From TMP-86 sp044226865 (GTDB lineage Bacteria > Pseudomonadota > Gammaproteobacteria > Steroidobacterales > Steroidobacteraceae): a stretch of 64,000 nt of DNA. Location: contig JBGAGE010000002.1 in assembly GCA_044226865.1 (NCBI GenBank), forward strand, positions 310,001-374,000, read 5' to 3'. The translations under genes and the position numbers were made by a program. This document shows, piece by piece, positions 16,782 to 25,907 of the stretch (its first letter is position 1; each line of letters begins with the position of its first letter). The notes beneath the pieces were generated by a model that saw nothing but the letters and a program-made list of their open reading frames with translations, did not search any database and was not told the origin of the DNA.

Positions 16782-18571
16782 GCGGTTTCCCCCGAATCCT
16801 GCCATTGCCGTCCGCTGGACTTCACCAGGTGCAGCACGCGCGCGTACAGCGGGTCATGCGCCTCGGCGGCTCCGCCGATGTGGATGAGCCCGGCGCTCTT
16901 CAATTCGCGTGCCAGGATGTCGAACACCCGCTCGGTGACATCATCATCGAGCGAGCCGAAGGAACCGTCGATCAGGATCCAACGCGGGTTCTGGATGAGC
17001 ATCCGCGCGAACGACAGGCACAATTGCTCGTCCTGGCTCAGTTCCCGGTCCCAACGGGCCGTCTCGTCCAGCATGGGCGCGAGGCGCTCCAGGCCGATGC
17101 GGAACAACGCACGCCGCAACTCCTCGTCGTTGAACTGTTGCGCCTTCTGCGGATAGGCCAGCACTTCGCGCAGCGAGCCCCGCGGCAGGTAGGGCGAGCC
17201 CCGCGGCAGGTAGAACACCGGCTCACCGCGCGGGCGCACGATCCGCCCCGCGCCCCAGGTCCACAACCCGGCCAGCGCGCGGAACAATTGCGCCTTGCCC
17301 GTCCCCGGCGCGCCGACGATGAGCACGCGGTCGCCGGAATGCACGCTCACCGTCGCTTCCTTGATGCAGTCCGCACCGCCGGGGGAGACGATTTCAAGAT
17401 GCTCGATGCGCAGCACGCCCGGCTCGCCTTCGGCATAGTTGATGCGGGTGGCAAGGTCCGAAGGCTCGCGCGTGGTGGACAAGGCATGCCGGAACGAGGC
17501 GACGCGCAGGAGCGTGGCGCGCCAGTCGGCGATGGTGCTGAAGTTGTCGACGAACCAGCGCAGCGAGGACTGCGCCTGCGTGAAGGCACCTGCGGCCATC
17601 ATGAGCCCGCCGAAGGAGATCTTGCCGGTGAAATACAGCGGCGCGGCCACCAGGATGGGCGCAACGATGGTGACCCAGCCGAAGCCGGCGGTCACCCAGG
17701 TGAGGTTGGTGTGGCCCCGCACCAGCTTGCGCATCGCATCCAGCACGTTGGAAAAATGCAGCTCGATGCGGCGCTTCTCGTCGGCCTCGCCTTCCGCGAG
17801 CGCGATTCCATCCACGTGCTCATTCACCCGCACCAGCGAGAAGCGCAGGTCCGCTTCCCGCGCATAGCGTTCGGCATTGCGCTCGATCAGGCTCCGGCCC
17901 ACCCAATAGCTCATGATCGAACCGGCGGCGGCGTACAGGATCGCTGCCCACAACATGAAGCCGGGAATGCCGTAGTCGATCTCGCCCATGCGGAAGCTGA
18001 AATCGGTGGACAGCACCCACAGGATGCCGGCAAAGGAGCCGAACAGGATGGAGGCCTGCAACAGGCCCACGCCAAGGTCTGCGCTCAACTCGCACAACTT
18101 GCGCGCATCCTCGTGGATGCGCTGATCGGGATTGACGCCCATCTGGCCGGCGTTCGCGAGCCAGAAGGCGCGGCGCGGCAACATCCAGTCGCGCAGCAAG
18201 TCGTGCATCAGGCCTTCGCGCAGCTTGAGCTTGAGCATCTCCACCAGCCAGCGCTGCAGCACGTTCAGCACCAGCAGGCAGGTGGCGATGAGGAAGAACA
18301 CGCCGAGCTGGAAGAAGAAATCGGTGAGGTCGCGCCGCGACAAGGCGTCGAAGAAGGGCTTGTTCCAGCGATTCAGCCGGATCTGGCCGTAGGCTGTGAC
18401 GATGACGACGAGCACGATGCCGACCGCGAACCACAGCAGGGCGCGGCCCGCGGGCGAATGGCGGATGGCGCGCAGCATGGCGCCGAGCTGACGCCACAGC
18501 CCCGTGTGCACCCCGCTCTCCGGAGCGCCATTCGAATTGTCCGCCGGAACTTCCGTCACTGTGCCGGACAC
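16778..18571 (-). CDS. SbmA/BacA/YddA-type ABC transporter with degenerate ATPase
   Basis: A 597-residue half-transporter with an ABC_membrane_2-type membrane domain: about six TM segments, with NRWNKPFFDALSRRDLTDFF after TM1 (hallmark of the SbmA/YddA/ABCD group) and a C-terminal nucleotide-binding domain from ~residue 385. Family members import or export peptides, vitamin B12 or acyl-CoAs. The ATPase is unusual. Walker A is GAPGTGKAQ (Ala after Lys), the signature is LSQDEQ, and Walker B reads WILIDGSFGSLDD, where Gly replaces the catalytic Glu. ATP binding is plausible but hydrolysis doubtful. It is the first gene of a two-gene operon with the CocE/NonD protein. Confidence 0.78.
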   Translation of the reverse strand: MSGTVTEVPADNSNGAPESGVHTGLWRQLGAMLRAIRHSPAGRALLWFAVGIVLVVIVTAYGQIRLNRWNKPFFDALSRRDLTDFFFQLGVFFLIATCLLVLNVLQRWLVEMLKLKLREGLMHDLLRDWMLPRRAFWLANAGQMGVNPDQRIHEDARKLCELSADLGVGLLQASILFGSFAGILWVLSTDFSFRMGEIDYGIPGFMLWAAILYAAAGSIMSYWVGRSLIERNAERYAREADLRFSLVRVNEHVDGIALAEGEADEKRRIELHFSNVLDAMRKLVRGHTNLTWVTAGFGWVTIVAPILVAAPLYFTGKISFGGLMMAAGAFTQAQSSLRWFVDNFSTIADWRATLLRVASFRHALSTTREPSDLATRINYAEGEPGVLRIEHLEIVSPGGADCIKEATVSVHSGDRVLIVGAPGTGKAQLFRALAGLWTWGAGRIVRPRGEPVFYLPRGSPYLPRGSLREVLAYPQKAQQFNDEELRRALFRIGLERLAPMLDETARWDRELSQDEQLCLSFARMLIQNPRWILIDGSFGSLDDDVTERVFDILARELKSAGLIHIGGAAEAHDPLYARVLHLVKSSGRQWQDSGETA

Positions 18572-18677
18572 TTTGCCATGCCCGGGCCGAACAGCATAGC
18601 CGTTCGATCAGCGGGTGCACGGCGCACCGGCCACGCTGTCCGGTGAATGCCGGCGCGGCCCGCGCCGGCTCGATTCA

Positions 18678-19007
18678 TCAGCTGCGGCGCTTCGGCCGGC
18701 TGCGATCTGCGTGCAGTGCCGACAAGCCGGGCAGGTTCAACGCACTTACCGTGCTGTTCACCGCGTCGGTGACGCATTCCCGGTAGCCGGTGCTGAGGCG
18801 TGAACCGGTGCGCAGGTTCAAGTCCTCGCACCAGCGCTGCGCCGCCGTGCTGATGCGCCGGTAGAGCGTGTCCACGCCGGCGGCAGTGTTCAGATCCAGG
18901 TCCGCATAGGTCACTCGAATGCCGCTCTCGCCGGCGCCGGCGGTCGCAGCGGCCAGCAGCAGGCACGCCGCGGCGCCGATGAAGGCAGTGTTGCGATGTA
19001 AAGTCAT
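18678..19007 (-). CDS. UrcA-family exported protein
   Basis: A 109-residue protein. The ATG at 19007 is preceded at 6 bases by GGGAG. An N-terminal signal peptide (FIGAAACLLLAAATAGAG) is followed by VTYADLDLNTAAGVDTLYRR, the signature block of UrcA-family proteins, and two Cys (RWCEDL, YRECV) that probably form a disulfide. The family is small, periplasmic, of unknown function, and common in Caulobacterales, sphingomonads and Xanthomonadales-type bacteria. The tail is basic (DRSRPKRRS). The gene stands alone. Confidence 0.78.
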   Translation of the reverse strand: MTLHRNTAFIGAAACLLLAAATAGAGESGIRVTYADLDLNTAAGVDTLYRRISTAAQRWCEDLNLRTGSRLSTGYRECVTDAVNSTVSALNLPGLSALHADRSRPKRRS

Positions 19008-19037
19008 GATCATCTCCCAAGGTATCCGCCTGAACAT

Positions 19038-19060
19038 CATCGCGGCGGAATGCCGCGATG
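19038..19060. repeat. Perfect 9-bp inverted repeat upstream of the UrcA gene
   Basis: CATCGCGGC pairs with GCCGCGATG around a 5-base loop (GGAAT), about 30 bases upstream of the UrcA start. It could be an mRNA-leader hairpin or an operator. No U-tract follows. Confidence 0.5.
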
Positions 19061-19208
19061 CCCATGGCGCCCGGGGCGCGCTCCCGTAGGGCGCGCGCCA
19101 TGCGGCGCACGCAGGATTCGATTGCGGCATGGCGCCGATGGTTTGCGGACCTTCGCGGTTTTTTTGCCGTCCAGCGCAACGGCGGATCGGTCGGAAACGT
19201 CCGCGCCG

Positions 19209-20075
19209 TCAGGCGCCGACGACGGCGCGCAGGGCGCTGATTTCCCCGGCGGCCTCCACCTGGATCGCCGCACTGCGTTCGGGGTCCAGGCGCAGCTGGC
19301 GGAAGGCGCGGTTGACCGCCGATTGGCGCCGGATCGTCTCGAGGTCCTTGCCGGAGTAATGCAGGACCTTGGCGCAGATCAGCGCATCCGCCACGTCCGC
19401 CACGGCGTGCGGCCGGCGCGCCTCGTTGTCCTGCTCCTCCACCGCCTCGACGATGTGCGCAGGGAATATCCAGTTCTCCAGGAGGGATTTGCCGATGGCG
19501 GCGTGCCAGCCGCCCAGGAGGGCGCGCACCTCTTCGCTGTTGCTCAACAGGTCGGCGCGCTCGGACATGCGCGCGAGCACGTACAACTCGCCAATTCCAT
19601 GCAGGAGCCCCGCCAGGAACGCCTCATCGGCATTGATCTTGGAGGCCGAGGCGATGACGTAACTGAGCGCCGCCACATGGGTGCTACGCTCCCACAGCTG
19701 CTCGAGCTGCGGCGAGACGCTTTGCAGGGCGCTGGAGTGACGCAATTGCGCGATGGCGAAGGCCGCGGCCGCCGAGCGCACGTTGATGGTGCCCAGCCGC
19801 ACGATGGCGGCCGGGAGATCGCCCACGGCCTGAGCCCCGGTATTGAAGGCAGCCGAATTGGCCACGGCCATCAGCCGCACCGCAAGGCCGGGCTCGGCGC
19901 CGACGATGCCGGCCATCTTTTCGGCCGTGATGCCCGGATCGTCGATGGCCTTGCAGACACGCGCGAATACGTGCGGGAAGCCTGGCAATTCCACCTTGCC
20001 TTCGGACAACTCCTTGGCGAGCAGGCTGACGAAGGCGAAGGCAAGGGAATTCAGGGAAGTGGACTCGCTCGGCAT
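19209..20075 (-). CDS. HDOD-domain protein
   Basis: A 288-residue protein whose bulk (~residues 25-220) is a HDOD domain: LPGFPHVFARVCKAI, EPGLAVRLMAVANSAAF, the helix AIVRLGTINVRSAAAAFAI and LLHGIGELYVLARM. HDOD proteins resemble HD hydrolases but mostly lack the metal His-Asp pair; they act as scaffolds in bacterial signalling, often with c-di-GMP or chemotaxis circuits. No extra output domain is seen. The start is ATG at 20075. It lies 30 bp from the CoA-transferase gene on the same strand and is probably co-transcribed with it. Confidence 0.85.
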   Translation of the reverse strand: MPSESTSLNSLAFAFVSLLAKELSEGKVELPGFPHVFARVCKAIDDPGITAEKMAGIVGAEPGLAVRLMAVANSAAFNTGAQAVGDLPAAIVRLGTINVRSAAAAFAIAQLRHSSALQSVSPQLEQLWERSTHVAALSYVIASASKINADEAFLAGLLHGIGELYVLARMSERADLLSNSEEVRALLGGWHAAIGKSLLENWIFPAHIVEAVEEQDNEARRPHAVADVADALICAKVLHYSGKDLETIRRQSAVNRAFRQLRLDPERSAAIQVEAAGEISALRAVVGA

Positions 20076-20105
20076 GGGTGCATTATGCCCAAAGGGACGG
20101 CTTCG

Positions 20106-21380
20106 TCAGTAGCCGCGCGCGCGCAGCAAGTGCGCCTCGCGCTCGAGTTCCTCGCGGAACAGCGGATGTGCGATGGCGGCGAGCCGGCGCGCCCGCTCGG
20201 CGATGGGCTGCCCGCGAAGCTCGGCGGCGCCGAACTCGGTGACGATGACGTCCACCTCGCTGCGCGCCGTGGTCACCGGGCCGGATAGCTGCCGCACGAT
20301 GCGGCTGGCCTTTCCTCCGACGGCCGTGGCGGGCAGCGCGATCAACGAACAGCCGCCCTCGGAGCGGAAACCGGCGCGCACGTAGTCCACCTGCCCGCCG
20401 GTGCCGCCGATGTACAGCGGTCCCGCCTGCTCGGCGTTCACCTGGCCGGTGAGGTCCACCTCCAGCGCCGAGTTGATGGTAACCAACCGCGGCAGGCGCG
20501 CCAGAACGGCGTCGCCATGCGTGTAGCTCGCGTCGCACAGCCTCAACGCCGGATTCTCATGCGCGAAATCGAACAGCCGCCGCGAACCCGTCAGGGATCC
20601 GCAGATCGTCACCCCCACATCGATGGGCTTGCTGGCATTGGTGATGGCACCGCTTTGCATGAGATCCACCACAGGATCACCGATCATGCCCGAGTGCACA
20701 CCGAGATGGCGCCGGTCACCGATGAGCTGCATGATGGCATCCGGCACAGCACCGATACCGGTCTGCAGGATGGTTCCGTCGTGGATGTAGTCGGCGGCGA
20801 ACCCGGCGATGGCGCGATCGGTCGGCCCGATGGGGGGCGCCTCGAATTCGATCAGCGGCCGCGACGTGTGCACGCGAATGTCGATGTCTTCATCCAGCAG
20901 GTGGTGGTCGCACACCGTGCGCGGCGCGCGCTCGTTGACCTCCGCCACCACCACGCGCGCCTTTGCGACGGCCGCCCGCACGTAGTCGTTCAACACGCCC
21001 AGACTGTAGCGGCCGCCACGATCTGGCGGGCTGACCTGCACGAAGAAGACGTCGCAGCGGATCACGCCTTCGGTGATGAACTGCGGCATCTGACCGATGT
21101 GGCAGGGAACCACCGACAATACGTGTGCCTTCGCAAGATTCCGCAGCGTACCGATGGCGCCAATACTGGAGAAGGTCAGGTGGTCTGCGTGCTCGGGCTT
21201 GAGGGCCTGTGAGAATGACGTGGCAGCGAAGCAGTGTACGCCGCCCAGCGCCGAGCGCTGCGCCAGCAACGCCTCCAGCAGCGTCGACGGCTCGCTGCAT
21301 GCGTGGCTCCACAGCACATGATCGCCGGGCCGGATGATGCCCTTGAGATCCAGATCCGCCGCCGCGACCACCGTGCTCAT
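20106..21380 (-). CDS. Acetyl-CoA hydrolase/4-hydroxybutyrate CoA-transferase family
   Basis: A 424-residue class I-like CoA-transferase. Evidence includes FVQVSPPDRGGRYSLG, the motif ILQTGIGAVPDAIMQ that opens the second domain, HSGMIGDPVVDLM, VDLTGQVNAEQAG, the ISP-like GTGGQVDYVRAG, and VTEFGAAELRGQPIAERA near the C-terminus. These enzymes swap CoA between acyl-CoA and carboxylates (acetate, 4-hydroxybutyrate, propionate) or hydrolyse acetyl-CoA. The start ATG at 21380 gives the usual length; an open frame continuing upstream to 21551 is not protein-like. The substrate is not resolved. Confidence 0.85.
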   Translation of the reverse strand: MSTVVAAADLDLKGIIRPGDHVLWSHACSEPSTLLEALLAQRSALGGVHCFAATSFSQALKPEHADHLTFSSIGAIGTLRNLAKAHVLSVVPCHIGQMPQFITEGVIRCDVFFVQVSPPDRGGRYSLGVLNDYVRAAVAKARVVVAEVNERAPRTVCDHHLLDEDIDIRVHTSRPLIEFEAPPIGPTDRAIAGFAADYIHDGTILQTGIGAVPDAIMQLIGDRRHLGVHSGMIGDPVVDLMQSGAITNASKPIDVGVTICGSLTGSRRLFDFAHENPALRLCDASYTHGDAVLARLPRLVTINSALEVDLTGQVNAEQAGPLYIGGTGGQVDYVRAGFRSEGGCSLIALPATAVGGKASRIVRQLSGPVTTARSEVDVIVTEFGAAELRGQPIAERARRLAAIAHPLFREELEREAHLLRARGY

Positions 21381-21618
21381 GACTTGGAAAATCTCCTGCG
21401 CCGCTTCCCGCCGGCATCCTACCGCAATCCGTCTCACCTGCCTTTGACAATCATCGGCAACGCCCGTGCGCACGGTCACAGCATGCCCGCCATTATGTCG
21501 ACTGAACCGCGCGCGATGATCCGGCGCAACCACCGCGCGGCGCGAGGGCACCTGCGATCGCCTGGATTTCGGCTACGATGGATCAACAGGCGACGACGAT
21601 CGCCAGGGGGATGAGGGA

Positions 21619-21768
21619 ATGATACACACGCAAACGAATGTCGCCGGCACCGACCCGACGGCGAAATGGCTGAAGCGCGCCGCATGGCTGCTGCTGATCG
21701 TCACCACGGTGATCGATGTGGCCGTGACCTTCGGCCCCAAGTTCGGCATCCACGCGCGTTGGTTCTGA
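21619..21768 (+). CDS. Small single-pass membrane protein, 49 aa
   Basis: An ATG at 21619 preceded by GAGGGA opens a 49-codon frame ending TGA at 21768. It has a polar N-terminus (MIHTQTNVAGTDPTAKWLKR), one hydrophobic helix (AAWLLLIVTTVIDVAVTFG) and a short basic/aromatic tail (KFGIHARWF). The positive charges before the helix predict N-in orientation. It sits alone between the divergent CoA-transferase start and the convergent REC-kinase end. I recognise no family. Confidence 0.55.
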   Translation: MIHTQTNVAGTDPTAKWLKRAAWLLLIVTTVIDVAVTFGPKFGIHARWF

Positions 21769-21779
21769 TGCGCTGAGCG

Positions 21780-22826
21780 TCACTGCGGGCAGCGGCAGAT
21801 CACGCGCGTGCCGCCGTCGGGACCCGGACCCATCAACAACTGCGCGCCGATGTTCGAGGCGCGATACTGCATGGTGATGAGCCCGATGCCACCGGACTCC
21901 TCCGCGCCGGGCGCGATTCCCCTGCCATCGTCATGGATCTCGAGCCGCACGCCGCGTGCATCCACGGCCAGCAGCAGGCGGATGCAGGACGCGTGCGCAT
22001 GCTTGCAGGCGTTGGTGACCGCTTCCTGCGCGATGCGGAACAGGTTGTCCTGGACTTCCAGCGGCAGCCGCAGCGGCGCATCGTCGAGCACCTGCAGCCG
22101 CACTTCGATGTCGTAGGACTGCCGCTGCCGCTCCACCATGCCCTTGAGTGCCTCGACCAACCCGCCATGGATCTCCGCCAGCGGCGACAGTCCGCGTGAA
22201 ATGGCGCGGCAGGTCTGAACCGATCGCGAGGCGATCATCGCCAGGTCATCCAGCGCCTTGGGCGTGGGCAACTGACCGCGGCGTGCCGCGGAGCCCAGTG
22301 CCGCCGCCAGCATGGACAGGCCGGTGAGCTCCTGCCCGAGGCCATCGTGCAGTTCATGCGCCAGCGCGCGCTGCTCGCGGCGACTGGCATCCAGGAGCGC
22401 GGCTTCGATGGCACGCAGCTTGGTCTTGGTCGACTGCAGCGCCAGGCCCGTCTCATAGGCGCGCATCAGGTAACGCACACGATGCCCGACCAGCGCCCAG
22501 TTGAACGGCTTCGAGATGAAGTCGGTCGCACCCGCGCGATAGGCTGCCTCGATGGACTTGACGTCATCAAAACCCGTGGCAATCACGATGGGCAGCAGGG
22601 GTCCCGCGGTCTCGCGCAGCCGCGCGCTGACCTCCAGGCCGCTGGGACCCGGCATGTCGATATCGAGAATCAGGAAGTCCGGTGCGTTCCGCTCGAAGCC
22701 CTCGAGCGCGGCATGACCGTCGGCCACCTCAAGCACGTCCATGTCCACCGCGCGCACGGCGGCGCCCAGCATCGACCGGGTCGTGGGGTCATCGTCGGCG
22801 ACCAGCACCGTGCGCCGCTTGCTCAT
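21780..22826 (-). CDS. REC-HisKA_3-HATPase hybrid sensor kinase
   Basis: A 348-residue soluble protein. The receiver domain (residues 1-120) has the acidic pair VADDDP, the phospho-Asp in FLILDIDMPGPSG and the Lys in DFISKPFNW. It is followed by a dimerisation/His domain (REQRALAHELHDGLGQEL, a NarL-type HisKA_3 phospho-acceptor) and an HATPase with RIAQEAVTNACKHAHA, HDDGRGIAPG and GGIGLITMQYRA. There is no membrane segment or DNA-binding output. So the kinase is controlled by phosphorylation of its own receiver, and its partner response regulator is elsewhere. The start ATG at 22826 fits the receiver. It is divergent from the GGDEF/EAL gene. Confidence 0.88.
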   Translation of the reverse strand: MSKRRTVLVADDDPTTRSMLGAAVRAVDMDVLEVADGHAALEGFERNAPDFLILDIDMPGPSGLEVSARLRETAGPLLPIVIATGFDDVKSIEAAYRAGATDFISKPFNWALVGHRVRYLMRAYETGLALQSTKTKLRAIEAALLDASRREQRALAHELHDGLGQELTGLSMLAAALGSAARRGQLPTPKALDDLAMIASRSVQTCRAISRGLSPLAEIHGGLVEALKGMVERQRQSYDIEVRLQVLDDAPLRLPLEVQDNLFRIAQEAVTNACKHAHASCIRLLLAVDARGVRLEIHDDGRGIAPGAEESGGIGLITMQYRASNIGAQLLMGPGPDGGTRVICRCPQ

Positions 22827-22995
22827 GTTGGAAACACCGACCTCCCGCCTCGTGTGTCGCGGCCCAAGGGATATCGGCTCACGGACTATCCACCTTGAGG
22901 ATTGTACGGCGTTGCTCCGCGGCGCTGGGGGGTGTTGCGAGATGCGCATCACGATAATGCCGGAATCGAATTGACAATCAACACCTTATGACAGG

Positions 22996-25854
22996 ATGCT
23001 CGATCCTCGCCGGGCCGCCCGCCCGCGCGCAATCTTGGAAGCGCCTGCAGTGTCAATCGCGGAAACCATGGCCCAAGAGCCCTCGCAGACCACCGCCCGC
23101 CCGGCCTGGGTCGAGACGTTGTGGCTGGGCCTGCTGGCCTACACGGCCGTGTGCACGCTGTGCATGCTCGGCGGCATCGGCGGATCGCAGGTACGACACT
23201 ACATCGGGTTGCTGTCGGATTCGCCCGCCAATGCAATCGCCGCCGTGATGGCCGCAGGTGCGGCACGGCGTTGCCCCGCGGGTGCCACGAAGAACGCCTG
23301 GCGGTTCCTCGCCCTGACGCTGTTCCTGTATCTCCTGGGCACCATGATGGCCGCCGGCAGCTGGTTGCTGGGGCGCGATCCCTTCCCGGGCCCTGCCGAT
23401 GTGATGTTCGTCGCGTTTTACCTGGCATTGATCGCCAGTGCGATGTTCCTGATCCGCTCCTCCGCGCGACGTATCCCATGGCTGCGCCTGATCCTGGATG
23501 CGGGGATTTTCATCATCGGTTTCGGCGCCTTCTTCTGGTACCTGGTGATTCACCCGGCCGATCCGGCTCCAGGCCACATGCCCCTCAAGCAATTCCTGAG
23601 CCAGGCCTACGTGGCCTTGAACTGCCTCTGCCTGCTGCTGCTGGGCGTGCCCCTGCTGTCGGAGGACCCGACCCGAAGCCAGCGCGTTCCCCTGTTGTTG
23701 CTGACGGGCTTTGGGACCATGTTTCTCGGCGACATCCTCTGGTCGCTGGCCAAGGCTCGTGGCTATTACCTTCCCGGCGATCTGCAGGACGTCATGTACC
23801 TCGCGTGCTACGTGCCGCTGGCCGCCGCCGGCCGCGAGCAGATGCGATCGCTGGCCGAACCGCAAATGGTGCGGCGCGAATCGGTGGTGCTGGCGCACTC
23901 GCTGCCCTACGCCGCGATGCTGATCGCCTTCCTGGTGCTGGTGTATGTCACCCGCGGCGACATCGGCGGCCCCGCCGGCGTCATGACCATGGTGGTATTC
24001 GGCCTGACGCTGCTGCTGATGGTGCGGCAGGCGGTGATGCTGCGCGAAGACGCGCTGACGCGTGAACGCCGCGCCGCGCGCGCGGTGGAGGACCGCTATG
24101 CCTCGCTGATCGCCAACGCCTCGGATGTCATCATGATCGTCGGCGCCGAGGGCACACTGCGCTTCGCCTCACCGGCGGCGGAACGAACCTTCGGCCTCAA
24201 GCCGGAAGAACTGGCGGGCCTGAACCTGATGGAGCTGTGGGCGGGGAGCGATGCCGGCAAGCTCGGCGCCTTCCTATCCGACGTTGCCGCCAGCACACAG
24301 GGCGTGGTTGGCCCGGTGGAATTGCGCATCCAGCGCGGTGAGCATCCCGGCACGCTGGAGATCGTAGGCACCAATCTGCAGCACGACCCGGCGGTGAACG
24401 GCTTGGCATTGACCATGCGCGATGTCAGCGAACGCAAGGCATTGGAGGAGCAACTTCGCCAGCGTGCCTTCCACGACCCCCTGACCCTGCTCGCCAACCG
24501 CAACCTGTTCCGCGACCGCGTGCACCACGCGCTCGCGCTGGCACGCCGCGACCGCCCCTCCGTGGCCGTGATGTTCCTGGACCTGGACAACTTCAAGAAC
24601 GTCAATGACTCCCTCGGGCACGAAGCCGGCGACCGCCTGCTGCAGGCGGCAGCGCACCGGCTGGTGCAATCCACCCGTGCCTCCGACACCGTCGCCCGCC
24701 TCGGTGGCGATGAATTCGCCATCCTGCTGGAGGGCCTGCAATCGCAGGGCGAAGCCGAGCAGGTGGCACTGGCGCTGGTGGATGCCATGGACGCGCCGTT
24801 CACGCTGGGCAGCACCGAGGTGCGTGTGTCGGCGAGCATCGGCGCCGCCTTTTCCGATCCAGGCGCGGATGCCGAATCCCTGCTCAGCAATGCCGACATC
24901 GCGATGTATCACGCCAAGGCGGCCGGCAAGAACCGCTTCGTGAATTTCCAGGTGCAGATGCAGGAGACGCTGCACGAGCGGTTGCGCCTGGAATCAGACA
25001 TGAACAAGGCGCTGGCGAACGGCGAGTTCCTGATCGAGTATCAGCCGGTGGTCGACCTCGGCACCCGCTGCCTGCTCGGCGTGGAAGCGCTGCTGCGCTG
25101 GCAACACCCGGAGTTCGGGATGCTGATGCCGGCGCGCTTCATTTCCATCGCCGAGGAATGCGGCTTCATCCAGAAGCTCGGCCGCTGGGTGTTGTTCAAT
25201 GCCTGCCGCGAATTGCGCGACTGGCGCGGCAGCATCGCCGGCGGCTCCGGCCTGCGCATCTCGGTCAACATATCCGGACGCCACCTGCAGCATGGCAATC
25301 TGATCCAGGACGTCACCGACGCGCTGCGCGAATCGCAACTCGAACCCGGCAACATGGTGATCGAGCTCACCGAGAGCACCATGATGTACAACACCGATAC
25401 CAACCTCGCGCGGCTGCGCGAGTTGCAACGCATGGGCGTGCGCCTGGCCATCGACGATTTCGGCACCGGCTATTCATCCCTGTCCTACCTGCACCGCTTT
25501 CCCATCGACATCCTGAAAATCGACCGATCCTTCGTCAGCCGCCTGACCAACTCCGACAACGGGCCGGAACTGGCGCGCGCCGTGATCATGCTGGGAGAGA
25601 CCCTCGGCCTGGACACCGTCGCCGAGGGCATCGAGACCGAGGCGCAGGTGGCCGCGCTCCTGCAACTGGGATGCGTCGCCGGTCAGGGCTTCCTGTTCTC
25701 CAAGGCCGTTCCGCTGCAGCAGCTGTCGCGCAGCGAGTTCGTCGCACGCCGCAACGAGTACTGGGCGCAGCAGCAGGGACGCGAGGAATTCTCCGCCTCG
25801 GGGCGCTTCGAGGCGCTCAAGCGGGCCGGGACCCGGGCATCCACGGCGGGCTGA
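22996..25854 (+). CDS. Membrane PAS-GGDEF-EAL cyclic-di-GMP enzyme
   Basis: A protein of up to 952 residues. The N-terminal ~330 residues hold about nine TM helices (MASE-like sensor). Then come a coiled linker (REDALTRERRAARAVEDRY), a PAS domain (ASDVIMIVGAEGTLRFASPAAE, ~375-490), a GGDEF domain and an EAL domain. The diguanylate cyclase site RLGGDEF is intact and is preceded at five residues by an RxxD inhibitory site (RASD). The EAL side keeps VEALLRW, NISGRH, ELTES, DDFGTGYSSL, KIDRSF and EGIETEAQ, so both activities are possible. The first ATG at 22996 lacks spacing for its ribosome site; GTG 23050 or ATG 23068 are alternatives. Confidence 0.9.
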   Translation: MLDPRRAARPRAILEAPAVSIAETMAQEPSQTTARPAWVETLWLGLLAYTAVCTLCMLGGIGGSQVRHYIGLLSDSPANAIAAVMAAGAARRCPAGATKNAWRFLALTLFLYLLGTMMAAGSWLLGRDPFPGPADVMFVAFYLALIASAMFLIRSSARRIPWLRLILDAGIFIIGFGAFFWYLVIHPADPAPGHMPLKQFLSQAYVALNCLCLLLLGVPLLSEDPTRSQRVPLLLLTGFGTMFLGDILWSLAKARGYYLPGDLQDVMYLACYVPLAAAGREQMRSLAEPQMVRRESVVLAHSLPYAAMLIAFLVLVYVTRGDIGGPAGVMTMVVFGLTLLLMVRQAVMLREDALTRERRAARAVEDRYASLIANASDVIMIVGAEGTLRFASPAAERTFGLKPEELAGLNLMELWAGSDAGKLGAFLSDVAASTQGVVGPVELRIQRGEHPGTLEIVGTNLQHDPAVNGLALTMRDVSERKALEEQLRQRAFHDPLTLLANRNLFRDRVHHALALARRDRPSVAVMFLDLDNFKNVNDSLGHEAGDRLLQAAAHRLVQSTRASDTVARLGGDEFAILLEGLQSQGEAEQVALALVDAMDAPFTLGSTEVRVSASIGAAFSDPGADAESLLSNADIAMYHAKAAGKNRFVNFQVQMQETLHERLRLESDMNKALANGEFLIEYQPVVDLGTRCLLGVEALLRWQHPEFGMLMPARFISIAEECGFIQKLGRWVLFNACRELRDWRGSIAGGSGLRISVNISGRHLQHGNLIQDVTDALRESQLEPGNMVIELTESTMMYNTDTNLARLRELQRMGVRLAIDDFGTGYSSLSYLHRFPIDILKIDRSFVSRLTNSDNGPELARAVIMLGETLGLDTVAEGIETEAQVAALLQLGCVAGQGFLFSKAVPLQQLSRSEFVARRNEYWAQQQGREEFSASGRFEALKRAGTRASTAG

Positions 25855-25894
25855 GCAGCAAGGCGCTGGATGGTGCCCCGCGGACGTGCACATC

Positions 25895-25900
25895 TATAAT
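25895..25900 (+). promoter_or_regulatory. Consensus -10 element placing the transcript start at or next to an ATG
   Basis: A perfect TATAAT ends 7 bases before the ATG at 25908 (and overlaps the ATG at 25899). Initiation 7-8 bases downstream would produce a leaderless mRNA for the solute-binding protein. The -35 region is weak. Confidence 0.4.
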
Positions 25901-25907
25901 GGCAGGC

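Noticed and set aside
19163..19169. T-run between UrcA and HDOD genes as a terminator
   Set aside because: No stable stem directly before it on the plus strand, and both adjacent genes are on the minus strand.
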